Below, piece after piece: positions 32,501-38,738 of a DNA stretch of 51,563 bases; position 1 is the first letter of the stretch, and each line of letters opens with the position of its first letter. The stretch lies in IMG/VR virus record IMGVR_UViG_3300017771_002609, positions 1 to 51,563 of that record; one strand, 5' to 3'. This stretch comes from a virus. The notes below the pieces were generated by a model that worked only from the letters and a program-made list of their open reading frames with translations, was not told the origin of the DNA and did no database searches. Both the position numbers and the translations under genes were made by a program.

Positions 32501-32684
32501 ACTGAGCTTCTGGTGCTGGGTTATTTAAATTATTTGCGCCTGGATTCCCATCCCCATGAACAAGTAGAATTGTATTTGCGTATTGGTCATCAGTTCTTTC
32601 AGCTACAGCACCACCGCCACCACCACCACTATCAGAAGCTGTATTTGCAGCTGCGCCTAGAGCTGAAAGTGTAATTAAATCCAT
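26577..32684 (-). CDS. Giant fibre protein with about nine LamG-type lectin repeats
   Basis: A 2035-residue protein made almost wholly of concanavalin/LamG-like units. Each has an opening strand (SVEF/SVHFDGTDDYL), a central (D)FTxExW strand, a W.H(I/L)..R segment, a YINGT or similar turn and a GYISNxRIxKG.A.Y strand. Linkers repeat the PTxPLTTTSQ...ASDVKLL.CQSN.F.DNS pattern. Such units bind sugars, so this is probably a long receptor-binding fibre for a polysaccharide. The N-terminus is short (MDLITLSALGAAANTASDS), ahead of a glycine run. It shares stop-start bases with the preceding fibre gene and is followed by a chaperone gene. It may replace the T4 long tail fibre. Confidence 0.85.
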   Translation of the reverse strand: MDLITLSALGAAANTASDSGGGGGGAVAERTDDQYANTILLVHGDGNPGANNLNNPAPEAQYLAISDDGPNDQQLQIEGTNVHGTNFSPWYYSDGFWSVEFFGGTPDYITVPNSVIDVSGNPITVECFLYIAGPDAFQPVWGLSNGGGGSSKINLHDSGDGALTIEQTVGGGNFSTATSVRAAIQNKWAHVAFVREGTGTNESKLYVNGDLSATGTVSGNLTGWTGAFRIGRNPEDYSTALDGYISNFKITHAAVYTSAFTAPTSPLTTTSQSTSASDVKLLTLQSNRFKDNSLSKFDLEPTGTPRVSVFTPFPNLVSDTSNTQIYSSANTGSIYLDGTGYVAANDTTQKYTFGTEDFTYELWCYDMSTDTGQRGIMTRQTGGNRTEIYFYKQPTSEILGLYYSSLLVSSTRKIRKNEWTHIALCRENGTSRIFMNGELQGSAADTNNLNTPTRLIIGAGDGAISQPWIGYLSDIRVEKGRAKYTSNTSFHPNLQPPSYANTSNSGTIATNQFSTFFDGSDHLANTNPIPVNDFAFRNSNDFTIEMWFNATGLPGSDMLLYDARVANGAYPAIILNSAKKILWYVNTAAAITSRALSTGKWYHLAIVRSGNSTTMYLDGLREGDVYTDSVNYSHGDINISLNQPSGGQQFQGQIHGLNILNGVPKYTANTQIQNTPFTTVGTAPVNNHSVEFDGNSDNLTTAASSDFAFGTGDFTVECWAFPKSIPSVAVILDLRYNNNSSTDNISAITLFSGVLGCYIGANKTAGSDIPVKINSWQHLCIQRISGTLYFAVNGKMSSTTVASTDNLNNASARATIGGNVDQTTVSMYTGQVSNLRIIKGTGVYGTGDFLVPTEPVSNTSQGATASEVSLIACQANTFIDNSDKNHSMTNKNSAISTFNPYDNGYWSVHFDGTDDYLDIPSVTSALSGQWSLELWFKKQDSSTDIIVSTDTTDQFQLNIQDSGDFHFSYNGTSPVFDVASGTSLNEWFHICITRDGSNNIRGYIDGVMKGHVYNTGTPTLNGFSVGDQRTTGSHDTFGKVSNLRLVVGSIPTTYATANSSFTPPTDYLTTTSQGATASDVKLLICQSGSFIDKSTGNNAITISGDTRISRSRPFSTELSRDQILLACQDKEVTKDNSYLNLELTKTGDVIRSADNPFDDGYWSGQFDGTSDRLTIPNSTNTNLGGITEDYTLECWFRLSTITSAARVLFGMSNGGGSVNKWGIGINMNSSAAYSANKVGFFAVNGTAGDGDYGPGFVASQWYHFRLIYTHSNTTLKIYINGTEVVSVGANLPTSTGLFTIGTDGEANNPFIGNISNVRLVKGTALDTTVPTAPLTAITNTVLLTCQSSNFVDKSNSLLLITEIDNANTRPVFPFANTEIAQQTTLLTGKYRGSIRNVGFIDESANACTLTTVGTDVSQGSFGPHYPPDGWWCAEFDGGSNIYTADHDDYDLGTNDFTIGVWVFPQGSALSGRTAIACMGTSGYVPFILAHDELLISFDGSSWTTISFSTDIVNNRWQWLQVDRNGNNFYVYIDGAQVGTATSSSAIMAAAAGVNLGTRDGQTAFKGYMSNFILINGARRSVTTAPTAPLTSTGAQTKLLALQSNRFKDNGSIDHDLTLAGNAGGVRIKPFYPFKLETSYDPYDHGGSYLGEGDGNAVKGFLSRPLGTGDFTIGAWVYRISGGDNDYFFSFRTGADNDAAKPAFGFNGSQKVIVYTSSGGPIYPGSNITLRLKEWTYVKFYRKSGTLYCMVNGNERFSSDSGSYSTDLTNKFFAFGGNTNATECWNGYISNLYVLQGYADESTTVPTAPRNNTYQFYSNSVAFLCNATNGGIYDSTGKNILTPVTEAQISTGAANTKFGTGSLYFDGNDYIKIPESETQESLFTAKDQDFTWEAFVKFEELSGLHTLWSKYGSGSEYQFYYDSSNNDWRLSYHASTYDWDDDEIETHKWYHIALVKDGTNHSVFRDGKRKGPVRDISYPTQRDREFVLGSTFNGPNSQIYGFNGFLDEVRVTKNFARYTANFTPMIVASGNKSANT
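26600..32420 (-). repeat. Nine tandem LamG-type coding repeats
   Basis: Units begin near 32420, 31700, 31150, 30625, 29980, 29210, 28410, 27755 and 27115 (minus strand), 520-800 bases each. Units 1, 5, 6 and 7 open with a D/NG(F/Y/W)W element; others open with a diverged strand. Boundaries are by eye. Confidence 0.8.
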
Positions 32685-33424
32685 TATCTACTATCTAATA
32701 TTGAAACGGCACCCCTCCAGGTTGTTCCACCATCATCAGTAATGAAAAAAAGAACATCAACTTTTGTTTCACCTTGTGTTAATGTTGGTGCTGACCCACC
32801 TGCCCACTTAACCGAACCAGGCCAAGTTTGTGTGTAAGAATTTTGCATACCACCACCACTCGTAATTTCTAGTGTGAATGCTGTGGCTTTTGATGAATCA
32901 GGACCTCCTGCAAAAGTCCATGTACAAGCACCAGTAGTGTTTGCTGAAAAATATGTACCTTGTTTAGTGTTAACCGTTGCGGTACCAGAAACTTTACCTA
33001 ATGCAATATGTGTTGAGTTAAATACAACAACATTTTGAACAGATGTATTCATCTGTGTTACATTCATTAAGGCAAGTGTATTTGCCATTTTAGGTGCAGT
33101 TATATTTAAGTCTGCAATCGCAGCTGTTTCGATTGAACTTGCTGAAAATAAATTTGCTGTGAGTGTTGATGGTTTTATTTCGAGCGCTGTGATTGTATTA
33201 GCTGAAACTGAACCACCGCTTATGACACCGTTTGCAATATTATTAGCTTCGATTGCATATAAACCAATATTGTTTGCCTGTATCGCTCTTTCAGCAATTG
33301 TGTTTGCAAAAACAGAATTAGAAGCTAAAGCTCCTGCTGGTGCTACAATTGCCCCTGCTGCTAATTTTTCGGCCGTAACTGAAGAATTGGCCAGCATTTT
33401 CCCTGATACAAGTGTTAGTGCCAT
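32684..33424 (-). CDS. Tail-fibre protein, 246 aa
   Basis: A 246-residue fibre protein. The N-terminal 110 residues are a run of short, regular shaft repeats (SVTAEKLAAGAI, SVFANTIAERAIQANNIGLY, ANTITALEIKPSTL). The C-terminal domain (TKQGTYFSANTTGACTWTFAG...FTLEITSGGGMQNSYTQTWPGSVKWAGG...VDVLFFITDDGGTTWRG) matches a beta-rich fibre-tip domain common in marine phages. It shares its stop with the start of the giant LamG gene, suggesting the two form one fibre. The exact attachment is not known. Confidence 0.75.
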   Translation of the reverse strand: MALTLVSGKMLANSSVTAEKLAAGAIVAPAGALASNSVFANTIAERAIQANNIGLYAIEANNIANGVISGGSVSANTITALEIKPSTLTANLFSASSIETAAIADLNITAPKMANTLALMNVTQMNTSVQNVVVFNSTHIALGKVSGTATVNTKQGTYFSANTTGACTWTFAGGPDSSKATAFTLEITSGGGMQNSYTQTWPGSVKWAGGSAPTLTQGETKVDVLFFITDDGGTTWRGAVSILDSR

Positions 33425-33434
33425 TTATTTTTCC

Positions 33435-33872
33435 TTATGGTGAAACTTTAATCCAACCAGTTTGATTGTTTGCTTTATAAGCGTTTTCATCCCAATCATA
33501 ATATTCACCAAGTGCTGAATTTGCATCAGTCGGTGCATCACCTAAAGGCGATGTCCACATAAATGTTGATGTGTTAATTGTCCAACTTGTCCATTGAGTG
33601 TTAGATATAGGAGCCACGAAAGCATCCATACTATCATTTTTAACATAATTATAACCTACACCAGCATAATTACCTCTTAACGCTGTACCACCATCTGGTA
33701 AATACTTACCGTTTGCTGCTGTTCCCCAATGAACACCCTGTCTAGTATTATAAGATGTTTGAATCCATCTACTTTTATCCCCAACAGCTCCACTATCAAT
33801 GAAATCTTGTTCTGCTACTATCACACGAACAACTGTATTTGTAGAAGGATCTACCTCTGCATAATGTGACAT
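33435..33872 (-). CDS. Small fibre-associated protein, 145 aa
   Basis: A 145-residue protein of a type common in marine myoviruses: MSHYAEVD...V.RVIVAEQDFIDSG, then RWIQTSYNTRQGVH, RGNYAGVGYNY and a final W.SPLGDAP...YYDWDENAY motif. It is rich in aromatic residues and Asp and looks like a compact structural or accessory fibre domain. Function is not established. It starts a transcription unit with an exact late promoter and an AAAAGGAG sequence and precedes the fibre genes. Confidence 0.7.
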   Translation of the reverse strand: MSHYAEVDPSTNTVVRVIVAEQDFIDSGAVGDKSRWIQTSYNTRQGVHWGTAANGKYLPDGGTALRGNYAGVGYNYVKNDSMDAFVAPISNTQWTSWTINTSTFMWTSPLGDAPTDANSALGEYYDWDENAYKANNQTGWIKVSP

Positions 33873-33904
33873 TTACTATCTCCTTTTAAAAAATCATTAT
33901 CTTC

Positions 33905-33912
33905 TATTTATA
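33905..33912 (-). promoter_or_regulatory. Late promoter for the LamG fibre unit
   Basis: An exact TATAAATA on the minus strand just beyond the stop of the 510-aa adhesin gene. The leader to ATG 33872 contains AAAAGGAG. It would drive the 145-aa, 246-aa, LamG and chaperone genes. Confidence 0.8.
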
Positions 33913-33913
33913 A

Positions 33914-35446
33914 TTAATTTATAAAGTATACTGCGCCATTTGATAAATCTCCTGTTATGGCGTCATAGACAATGTGTACAACACCACTACCACCAGAACC
34001 TGGATTAGTAGGTCCACTAGGTATTTCTCCTGGAAAATATGGATTATAATTTCCTGGAGCACCGCCGCCTCCGCCACCGCCCCCTCCGTTAACAGTTCCA
34101 GATTCAGCAGTAATATATTTATCGTAACCAGGAAAACTAGGTGCTAATGGGGAAGGTACGCTGAAAGGAACTCTTCCGTTACTTGCACCACCTCCACCAC
34201 CGCTGCCGCCACCTCTAGGTGGGCCATTTGTACCACCAGCTCCACCTGCACCTATAGATCCTATTGGCACAACACCTTTAGCAGTAACAGTCACAGCATC
34301 ACCGCCATTTCCGTATACGGGTGTTCCTGTACCTGGAGATGTAGGATTGTACCCCATACCGAAACCTTGACCTGCAGCTCCACCTCCACCGCCTCCAATT
34401 AAAACCGGTCCTGCACCACCGCCGTATGATGAGGACATATTAGTATCACGAAGAATCGCTGTATAAGTTCCTTGACCACCTGGCATTCCAAAATGATTAT
34501 TAGCTTGACCACCTGGATAAGCGCCACCACTAACATATTGACTAGCTGGCATAGAAGGACTCATACCCGGATATGGATAAAAAGGAGCATAACTTAATTT
34601 ATTACCAGCAGGGTTTGTGGGTGGTCCTGCTTGCGGAGATGTTGCTGGATTATTTGCAATCGCACCGGCTGTAATAAGTGGTTGAGGACTAGGTGCAGAT
34701 GGTTGTGCTAATTGACCTCCATCAACAGGAGCATATAACAAAGAATTAGGGTCTTGAGTTGCAACAGCACCTAAATTTTCATCATTGTAATTATTTCCTG
34801 TGCCTGCTCCACCGCCACCTGACCCCATCTCCTGAGTAGGTGAACCTAGAGCATTACCTTCTCCAGAACTTGTGCCAGGCATACCATTCCCTCCAGCTCT
34901 ATCAACAGCACCACCGCCTCCACCACCATAACCTATTAAAAATCCAGTATTGTTACACATTGGGTGAGCGCCATTGTAAAACTTTATTTCAGATTTATCT
35001 CCGTTACCACCTCTCTGAGGAGGATTATGAGCAGGGTTAGTTCCCCCAGCACCAACAATAACTGGATATGTTTGTCCAGAGTGAACTGTGACTGACTTAG
35101 CAAATACAACACCGCCTCCGCCGCCACCTCCTCCATAACCACCTCCTCCAGCACCGCCAGCTCCTACAACAATCACATCTACGTTACCCGTAAAACCACA
35201 AGTAAACGAACCTGACTGTCTAAATGTATGTCGAACTTTTTGACCTGGACCTGGAATATTATCACCAAAAAAAGTTTGTTGACCTTCTGGTGAAGTTGGG
35301 CTAGTGAGACCTGATGGAGCAGCTGTTGCTAATTGCAAACCAACATTTACTCTAGTATCGCTAACAACTAATTTACTATTCAGTCCTGCTGGAAACTCAA
35401 AACCAGGAGGTCTTATATTTTTTGATGATACTTTTATATTACTCAT
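33914..35446 (-). CDS. Glycine-rich tail-tip adhesin, large (510 aa)
   Basis: The largest of the five glycine-rich proteins. The header IRPPGFEFPAGLNSKLV and the HTFRQSGSFTCGFTGNVDVIVVGAGGAGGGG segment tie it to the family, but the N-terminal part has a longer insert. The body alternates GGGGG runs with Pro and Asn-rich loops (for example PQPLITAGAIANNPATSPQAG). It ends in GSGGSGVVHIVYDAITGDLSNGAVYFIN, a different tip from the GGPV ending of the tandem trio but similar to the 360-aa neighbour, which also ends in FIN. Likely a second receptor-binding tip. Confidence 0.7.
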   Translation of the reverse strand: MSNIKVSSKNIRPPGFEFPAGLNSKLVVSDTRVNVGLQLATAAPSGLTSPTSPEGQQTFFGDNIPGPGQKVRHTFRQSGSFTCGFTGNVDVIVVGAGGAGGGGYGGGGGGGGVVFAKSVTVHSGQTYPVIVGAGGTNPAHNPPQRGGNGDKSEIKFYNGAHPMCNNTGFLIGYGGGGGGAVDRAGGNGMPGTSSGEGNALGSPTQEMGSGGGGAGTGNNYNDENLGAVATQDPNSLLYAPVDGGQLAQPSAPSPQPLITAGAIANNPATSPQAGPPTNPAGNKLSYAPFYPYPGMSPSMPASQYVSGGAYPGGQANNHFGMPGGQGTYTAILRDTNMSSSYGGGAGPVLIGGGGGGAAGQGFGMGYNPTSPGTGTPVYGNGGDAVTVTAKGVVPIGSIGAGGAGGTNGPPRGGGSGGGGGASNGRVPFSVPSPLAPSFPGYDKYITAESGTVNGGGGGGGGGAPGNYNPYFPGEIPSGPTNPGSGGSGVVHIVYDAITGDLSNGAVYFIN

Positions 35447-35451
35447 ATTAT

Positions 35452-36534
35452 TTAATTTATAAAAATGTCAAATGCTGATTGACTGATTGAAAAATATCTT
35501 ATTACTGCGTAACCACTTGCACCAGCACCAGCGGTGCTATTACCATAACCTCCGCCGCCGCCGCCACTTCCTCTGTTAACTGTCCCATTACCACCAGGTG
35601 CTGGTCCAGCTCCTGGACCTCCGTTACCACCTATACCACTTCCGCCAACTCCTGCTGTTCCAGTTCCCTCCCAAACTCCGCCACCACCTCCACCACCGTA
35701 AGTAGTAGATACTTCATCATATGCAAGAGTCAAACCAGCTCCGCCTGCACCACCAGCTGCTGGGCCAGCATTTCCGCCAACTGCACCTACACCGCCTCCG
35801 CCACCGCCTTGGCCATTACCATCTGGATTTCCTGAATCAGAACCTCGACCACCTGCATTACCATAAAATAAACTATAACTTGGAGCGGACATTGGGTTAA
35901 CTGATGTACCGCCAGCACCTGCTGTAGGTGCTGATCTTCTTCTAGCTGAACCACCTCCACAACCTCCTGGAGCTCCTGGATCCGCATCTCCACTACCATC
36001 ACCGCCTTTTCCACCTCCGTGTACAAGCACACTCGCAGAACCGTTTACTTCTATTGTAGTATTTCCACCACGGTGATTATCGTCCGGACCTGGTGCGCTT
36101 GCAGCACCGCCAGCACCTATTGTTATATAACAATTAGCTCCAGCTGAAACGGGATAATTATTTCTATATAGAATACCACCAGCACCACCTCCACCGGCAA
36201 TTTGATATCCTCCTCCACCACCGCCAGCTACTAAAAAATATTCTAAGGTGCCAGTAAAACCTGGAGTAAACGCATCTGAAGTTGTGAATGTGTGAATTGT
36301 ATTTTGAGTAGGACTACCGTCTGAACCAACTGTGGTTTGTGTGCCACCTGTTGTGTTAGTGGCTACATTACTAAAAACTCTTCGTGTATTTAATCCTACT
36401 GGAAACGCAAAACCTGGAGGCCTTACGCTGAAACAAGTAGCCGAACCTGTGTTTGATTTAGTTATCTCATTTTTTCGTATACCAATTTCTGATAATTTAG
36501 TTGCGAAGCTCCTAGATGCAAGTTTTATAGACAT
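35452..36534 (-). CDS. Glycine-rich tail-tip adhesin, 360 aa
   Basis: A 360-residue glycine-rich protein of cassette A: a 30-residue N-terminal extension, the header RPPGFAFPVGLNTRRVFSNVATNTTGGTQTTVGSDG, then IHTFTTSDAFTPGFTGTLEYFLVAGGGGGG, a body of glycine runs with short variable loops, and the end GYAVIRYFSISQSAFDIFIN. It lies directly after the small 112-aa protein, as the first tandem adhesin does in cassette B. Probable polyglycine-sandwich adhesin; receptor unknown. Confidence 0.7.
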   Translation of the reverse strand: MSIKLASRSFATKLSEIGIRKNEITKSNTGSATCFSVRPPGFAFPVGLNTRRVFSNVATNTTGGTQTTVGSDGSPTQNTIHTFTTSDAFTPGFTGTLEYFLVAGGGGGGYQIAGGGGAGGILYRNNYPVSAGANCYITIGAGGAASAPGPDDNHRGGNTTIEVNGSASVLVHGGGKGGDGSGDADPGAPGGCGGGSARRRSAPTAGAGGTSVNPMSAPSYSLFYGNAGGRGSDSGNPDGNGQGGGGGGVGAVGGNAGPAAGGAGGAGLTLAYDEVSTTYGGGGGGGVWEGTGTAGVGGSGIGGNGGPGAGPAPGGNGTVNRGSGGGGGGYGNSTAGAGASGYAVIRYFSISQSAFDIFIN

Positions 36535-36546
36535 TATAAAACCCCA

Positions 36547-36885
36547 TTAAAATACCTCTGAACCAAAGGCAGAGAAAGATATGTCAACGAAACTGCCATT
36601 GGCAGATAATACGGATCCTGCGTTCATTGTAAGTCCCATTGTTAATACAACTGTATCAGCTGCAGGTACAGATGCACCTCTTACAATCATTGTGGCATTA
36701 GCAGCTTGAGCTGCAAACTCTGATTTATCTTGAATTGCTAAACTATAAGAACCGTTTGCACCTGTTTGATTACAAATTGTAATTGTTGAAACAACGGCAG
36801 AATTACCCGCTGGTACTACATATACGTTTGATTGTGTGTTTGCAACTGAGTTAATTGCTCCTAATCTTTTGAAAACTTGTGGCAT
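36547..36885 (-). CDS. Small beta-rich fibre-region protein, cassette A
   Basis: A 112-residue paralogue of the 109-aa protein at 25224-25553, sharing VFKRLG, VSTITICNQTGANGSYSLAI, IVRGASVPAADTV, MGLTMNAGSV and a C-terminal FGSEVF. The 114-aa protein at 37412-37756 appears to be a more distant member. It probably forms a small beta-sandwich oligomer at a fibre junction; that is inferred. An AGGA sequence precedes the ATG. Confidence 0.75.
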   Translation of the reverse strand: MPQVFKRLGAINSVANTQSNVYVVPAGNSAVVSTITICNQTGANGSYSLAIQDKSEFAAQAANATMIVRGASVPAADTVVLTMGLTMNAGSVLSANGSFVDISFSAFGSEVF

Positions 36886-36887
36886 GA

Positions 36888-37403
36888 TTACATTCCTGAA
36901 AGTAATAAAATTGTTGGTAAGGCGTTTGCAGCTTCAAAGGCAACGGGTATATTCACAGATACATTAACAACATTACTTACACGGCCTTTATCGTTTACTG
37001 TAATGACTGGTATAGCATTTTCTGCACCATATGTTCCAGCATCTACTCCTGTTGTAGTTAACAAAGAATCACCGATTGCAACACCCGTAGCTAATTTATT
37101 TTGTGTGATTGACCCATCATCTACTGTAAAAATGCCTACTCTTTGTCTACTTCTACCTACAACTAAAACATTATTTGCACCAGCTGTAGGTGCTTCTGAA
37201 AAGTTTATTGAACTATTTGCAAATGTTACAGTATAGGAATTAAAAGGGTCTTGGTGTACGTTGTTTACATATACATCAAGTTCTTTTGGATCCGAAACAG
37301 CATTTGATAATGCAAAACTCGTTGCAGTATTATTACCATTAAAAAGCTGAGATGTTCTTTCCGATAATTCTGTTTCTGGAGATCGACCAATATATGTTCC
37401 CAT
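36888..37403 (-). CDS. Tail-fibre shaft protein, cassette A
   Basis: A 171-residue fibre protein. The first 90 residues (MGTYIGRSPETELSERTSQLFNGNNTATSFAL...ELDVYVNNVHQDP...APTAGANNVLVV) are the common marine phage fibre N-module. The rest has DGSITQNKLATGVAI and the shaft motif GTYGAENAIPVITVNDKGRVSNVVNV. It ends in ILLLSGM, similar to the 82-aa protein at 21555-21803. It opens the ordered set fibre, small beta protein, glycine-rich protein, mirrored at 26071-22262. Confidence 0.75.
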   Translation of the reverse strand: MGTYIGRSPETELSERTSQLFNGNNTATSFALSNAVSDPKELDVYVNNVHQDPFNSYTVTFANSSINFSEAPTAGANNVLVVGRSRQRVGIFTVDDGSITQNKLATGVAIGDSLLTTTGVDAGTYGAENAIPVITVNDKGRVSNVVNVSVNIPVAFEAANALPTILLLSGM

Positions 37404-37411
37404 ATTTTACC

Positions 37412-37756
37412 TTATAGACCTGAAATTTCTAGTGTTGACACAACAACATGGCAAGAAAGGGCACCAGAAGTATTTACATTGATGCTTTCACCTGGCTCTA
37501 TGACAAGTTTTTGGTCTCCACCAATCGGCACAATAGAACCTCCAGCAGGTATAGTAGCATCAGTAACTAATGAATATTGAACATTTACAGTATTAGAATG
37601 AACGTATACACTAGCTGTTTGTGCTATGTTTGTAATATTTGAAATAGTCATACCGACAACTATTTTATCAGTTCCGCTATCTGAGTTTGTAAAAACAGAG
37701 GCAGCATAGCCTGTCGTTGCGTTTGCGAAATTACTTCTAAATCTATTCGTTGCCAT
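37412..37756 (-). CDS. Small beta-rich virion protein, 114 aa
   Basis: A 114-residue protein with no signal or membrane segment. IVVGMTISNITNIAQTASVYV, ATIPAGGSIVPIGGDQKLVIEPGESI and SCHVVVSTLEI follow the layout of the 109- and 112-aa small beta proteins, though more distantly. It is the first gene of a transcription unit with an exact TATAAATA and a purine-rich leader. A structural role at the fibres is inferred from place. Confidence 0.7.
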   Translation of the reverse strand: MATNRFRSNFANATTGYAASVFTNSDSGTDKIVVGMTISNITNIAQTASVYVHSNTVNVQYSLVTDATIPAGGSIVPIGGDQKLVIEPGESINVNTSGALSCHVVVSTLEISGL

Positions 37757-37778
37757 ATATCTTTCTCTCTTTTTTCTT

Positions 37779-37786
37779 TATTTATA
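37779..37786 (-). promoter_or_regulatory. Late promoter for adhesin cassette A
   Basis: An exact TATAAATA on the minus strand, 2 bases beyond the stop of the 244-aa gene. A purine-rich leader (AGAGAGAAAG) precedes ATG 37756. Confidence 0.8.
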
Positions 37787-37788
37787 CA

Positions 37789-38523
37789 TCAGGACATAGC
37801 AATTGATAGGGCTAGTGCATCTGATACAGCATTATTAGCCGCATTAAAAGCAGCCTGAACTGTATTTTCTACTGTGATTGAGTTACCCATACCAGCGTGT
37901 ACTGTACAATTATAGTAATAAACAGCACCTGTTAAATTATCGGTTTCTGGAACTTTAAAATACAAAATACCACCTGTTCTACCTTGTGCGGCTGCACCTT
38001 GAAAAACCTCTAAACGATTACCATTGTTTGCCTTCTGAACAAAAGTTAGACCAAAATTAATATTTGCACCTGAACTATCGTTTGTACTACGAATCGCAAA
38101 AGGGTGACTTGAACTTAAATTCTGTAAATCAAAAGCATAGGTAGAACCCGCTTTTAAAAATAATGGTGGTTTTACCCTTGGTGTGGTGCCTTGAGTTTTG
38201 AAAAGAAAATTTCCAGAATTTGCATAAACTTCATATCTAGCTGAAGCTGTGCCTGAGGTGTTTGCTTGAGAGGTATAAAGAGAAGAATCTGATGTGGTAA
38301 GTATTAAATTACCATTCATGGTTAGATTATCAAATCCAGCCGCATCTAAACTTATATTACCCGTTACATCTAAGTTACCATCAACGACTATATCAGTATT
38401 TGCATAAAACTTATCGTTTATTGCACCATCTGTTAGATGATTTAATTTTTGTACTGTTTCAGACGTTGTTGTAACGTGTTGTTGAAACGTATTTCCTGTG
38501 GTTATATTTCTTATAATTGCCAT
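37789..38523 (-). CDS. Fibre protein with cupredoxin-like copper-site motif
   Basis: A 244-residue virion protein. The N-terminal 80 residues are fibre shaft-like (DIVVDGNLDVTGNISLD). Residues about 115-220 read as a cupredoxin-like beta sandwich with the type 1 copper ligand set: H140 in SSSHPFAI, then C206, H209 and M212 in YYYNCTVHAGMG. The C-x2-H-x2-M spacing is that of amicyanin; plastocyanin has C-x2-H-x4-M. Related segments occur in other marine phage fibres. Whether copper is bound is unknown; the fold could serve only for stability or receptor contact. It follows the 70-aa gene by 2 bases. Confidence 0.7.
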   Translation of the reverse strand: MAIIRNITTGNTFQQHVTTTSETVQKLNHLTDGAINDKFYANTDIVVDGNLDVTGNISLDAAGFDNLTMNGNLILTTSDSSLYTSQANTSGTASARYEVYANSGNFLFKTQGTTPRVKPPLFLKAGSTYAFDLQNLSSSHPFAIRSTNDSSGANINFGLTFVQKANNGNRLEVFQGAAAQGRTGGILYFKVPETDNLTGAVYYYNCTVHAGMGNSITVENTVQAAFNAANNAVSDALALSIAMS

Positions 38524-38525
38524 AG

Positions 38526-38738
38526 TTATCTCTTAGCTACGATTTGTCTTAAAAGTGTTTTAATCTCTTTAAATTCATCTTTAATTACATTGACTTCTTG
38601 CGTTAAAGTTTCTAAAGTTACACTTTGTTGTTTTCTTTTTTTTGCTTGCATCATTTTTACCAAGTCTGTATTTAAAACAGCTTTTGTTCTCGAATCTCTA
38701 ACGAGATTTTTATGATCTTTTACTTTTATCACACTCAT
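38526..38738 (-). CDS. Small conserved phage protein, 70 aa
   Basis: A 70-residue charged protein: IKVKDHKNLVRDSRTKAVLNTD followed by a Lys-rich stretch and a C-terminal coiled coil (VNVIKDEFKEIKTLLRQIV). Short proteins beginning VKVxDHxxLVRD are frequent beside baseplate and fibre genes of marine T4-like phages. The start overlaps the stop of the 1882-aa gene. It may act as a small linker or assembly factor; function is not known. Confidence 0.7.
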   Translation of the reverse strand: MSVIKVKDHKNLVRDSRTKAVLNTDLVKMMQAKKRKQQSVTLETLTQEVNVIKDEFKEIKTLLRQIVAKR

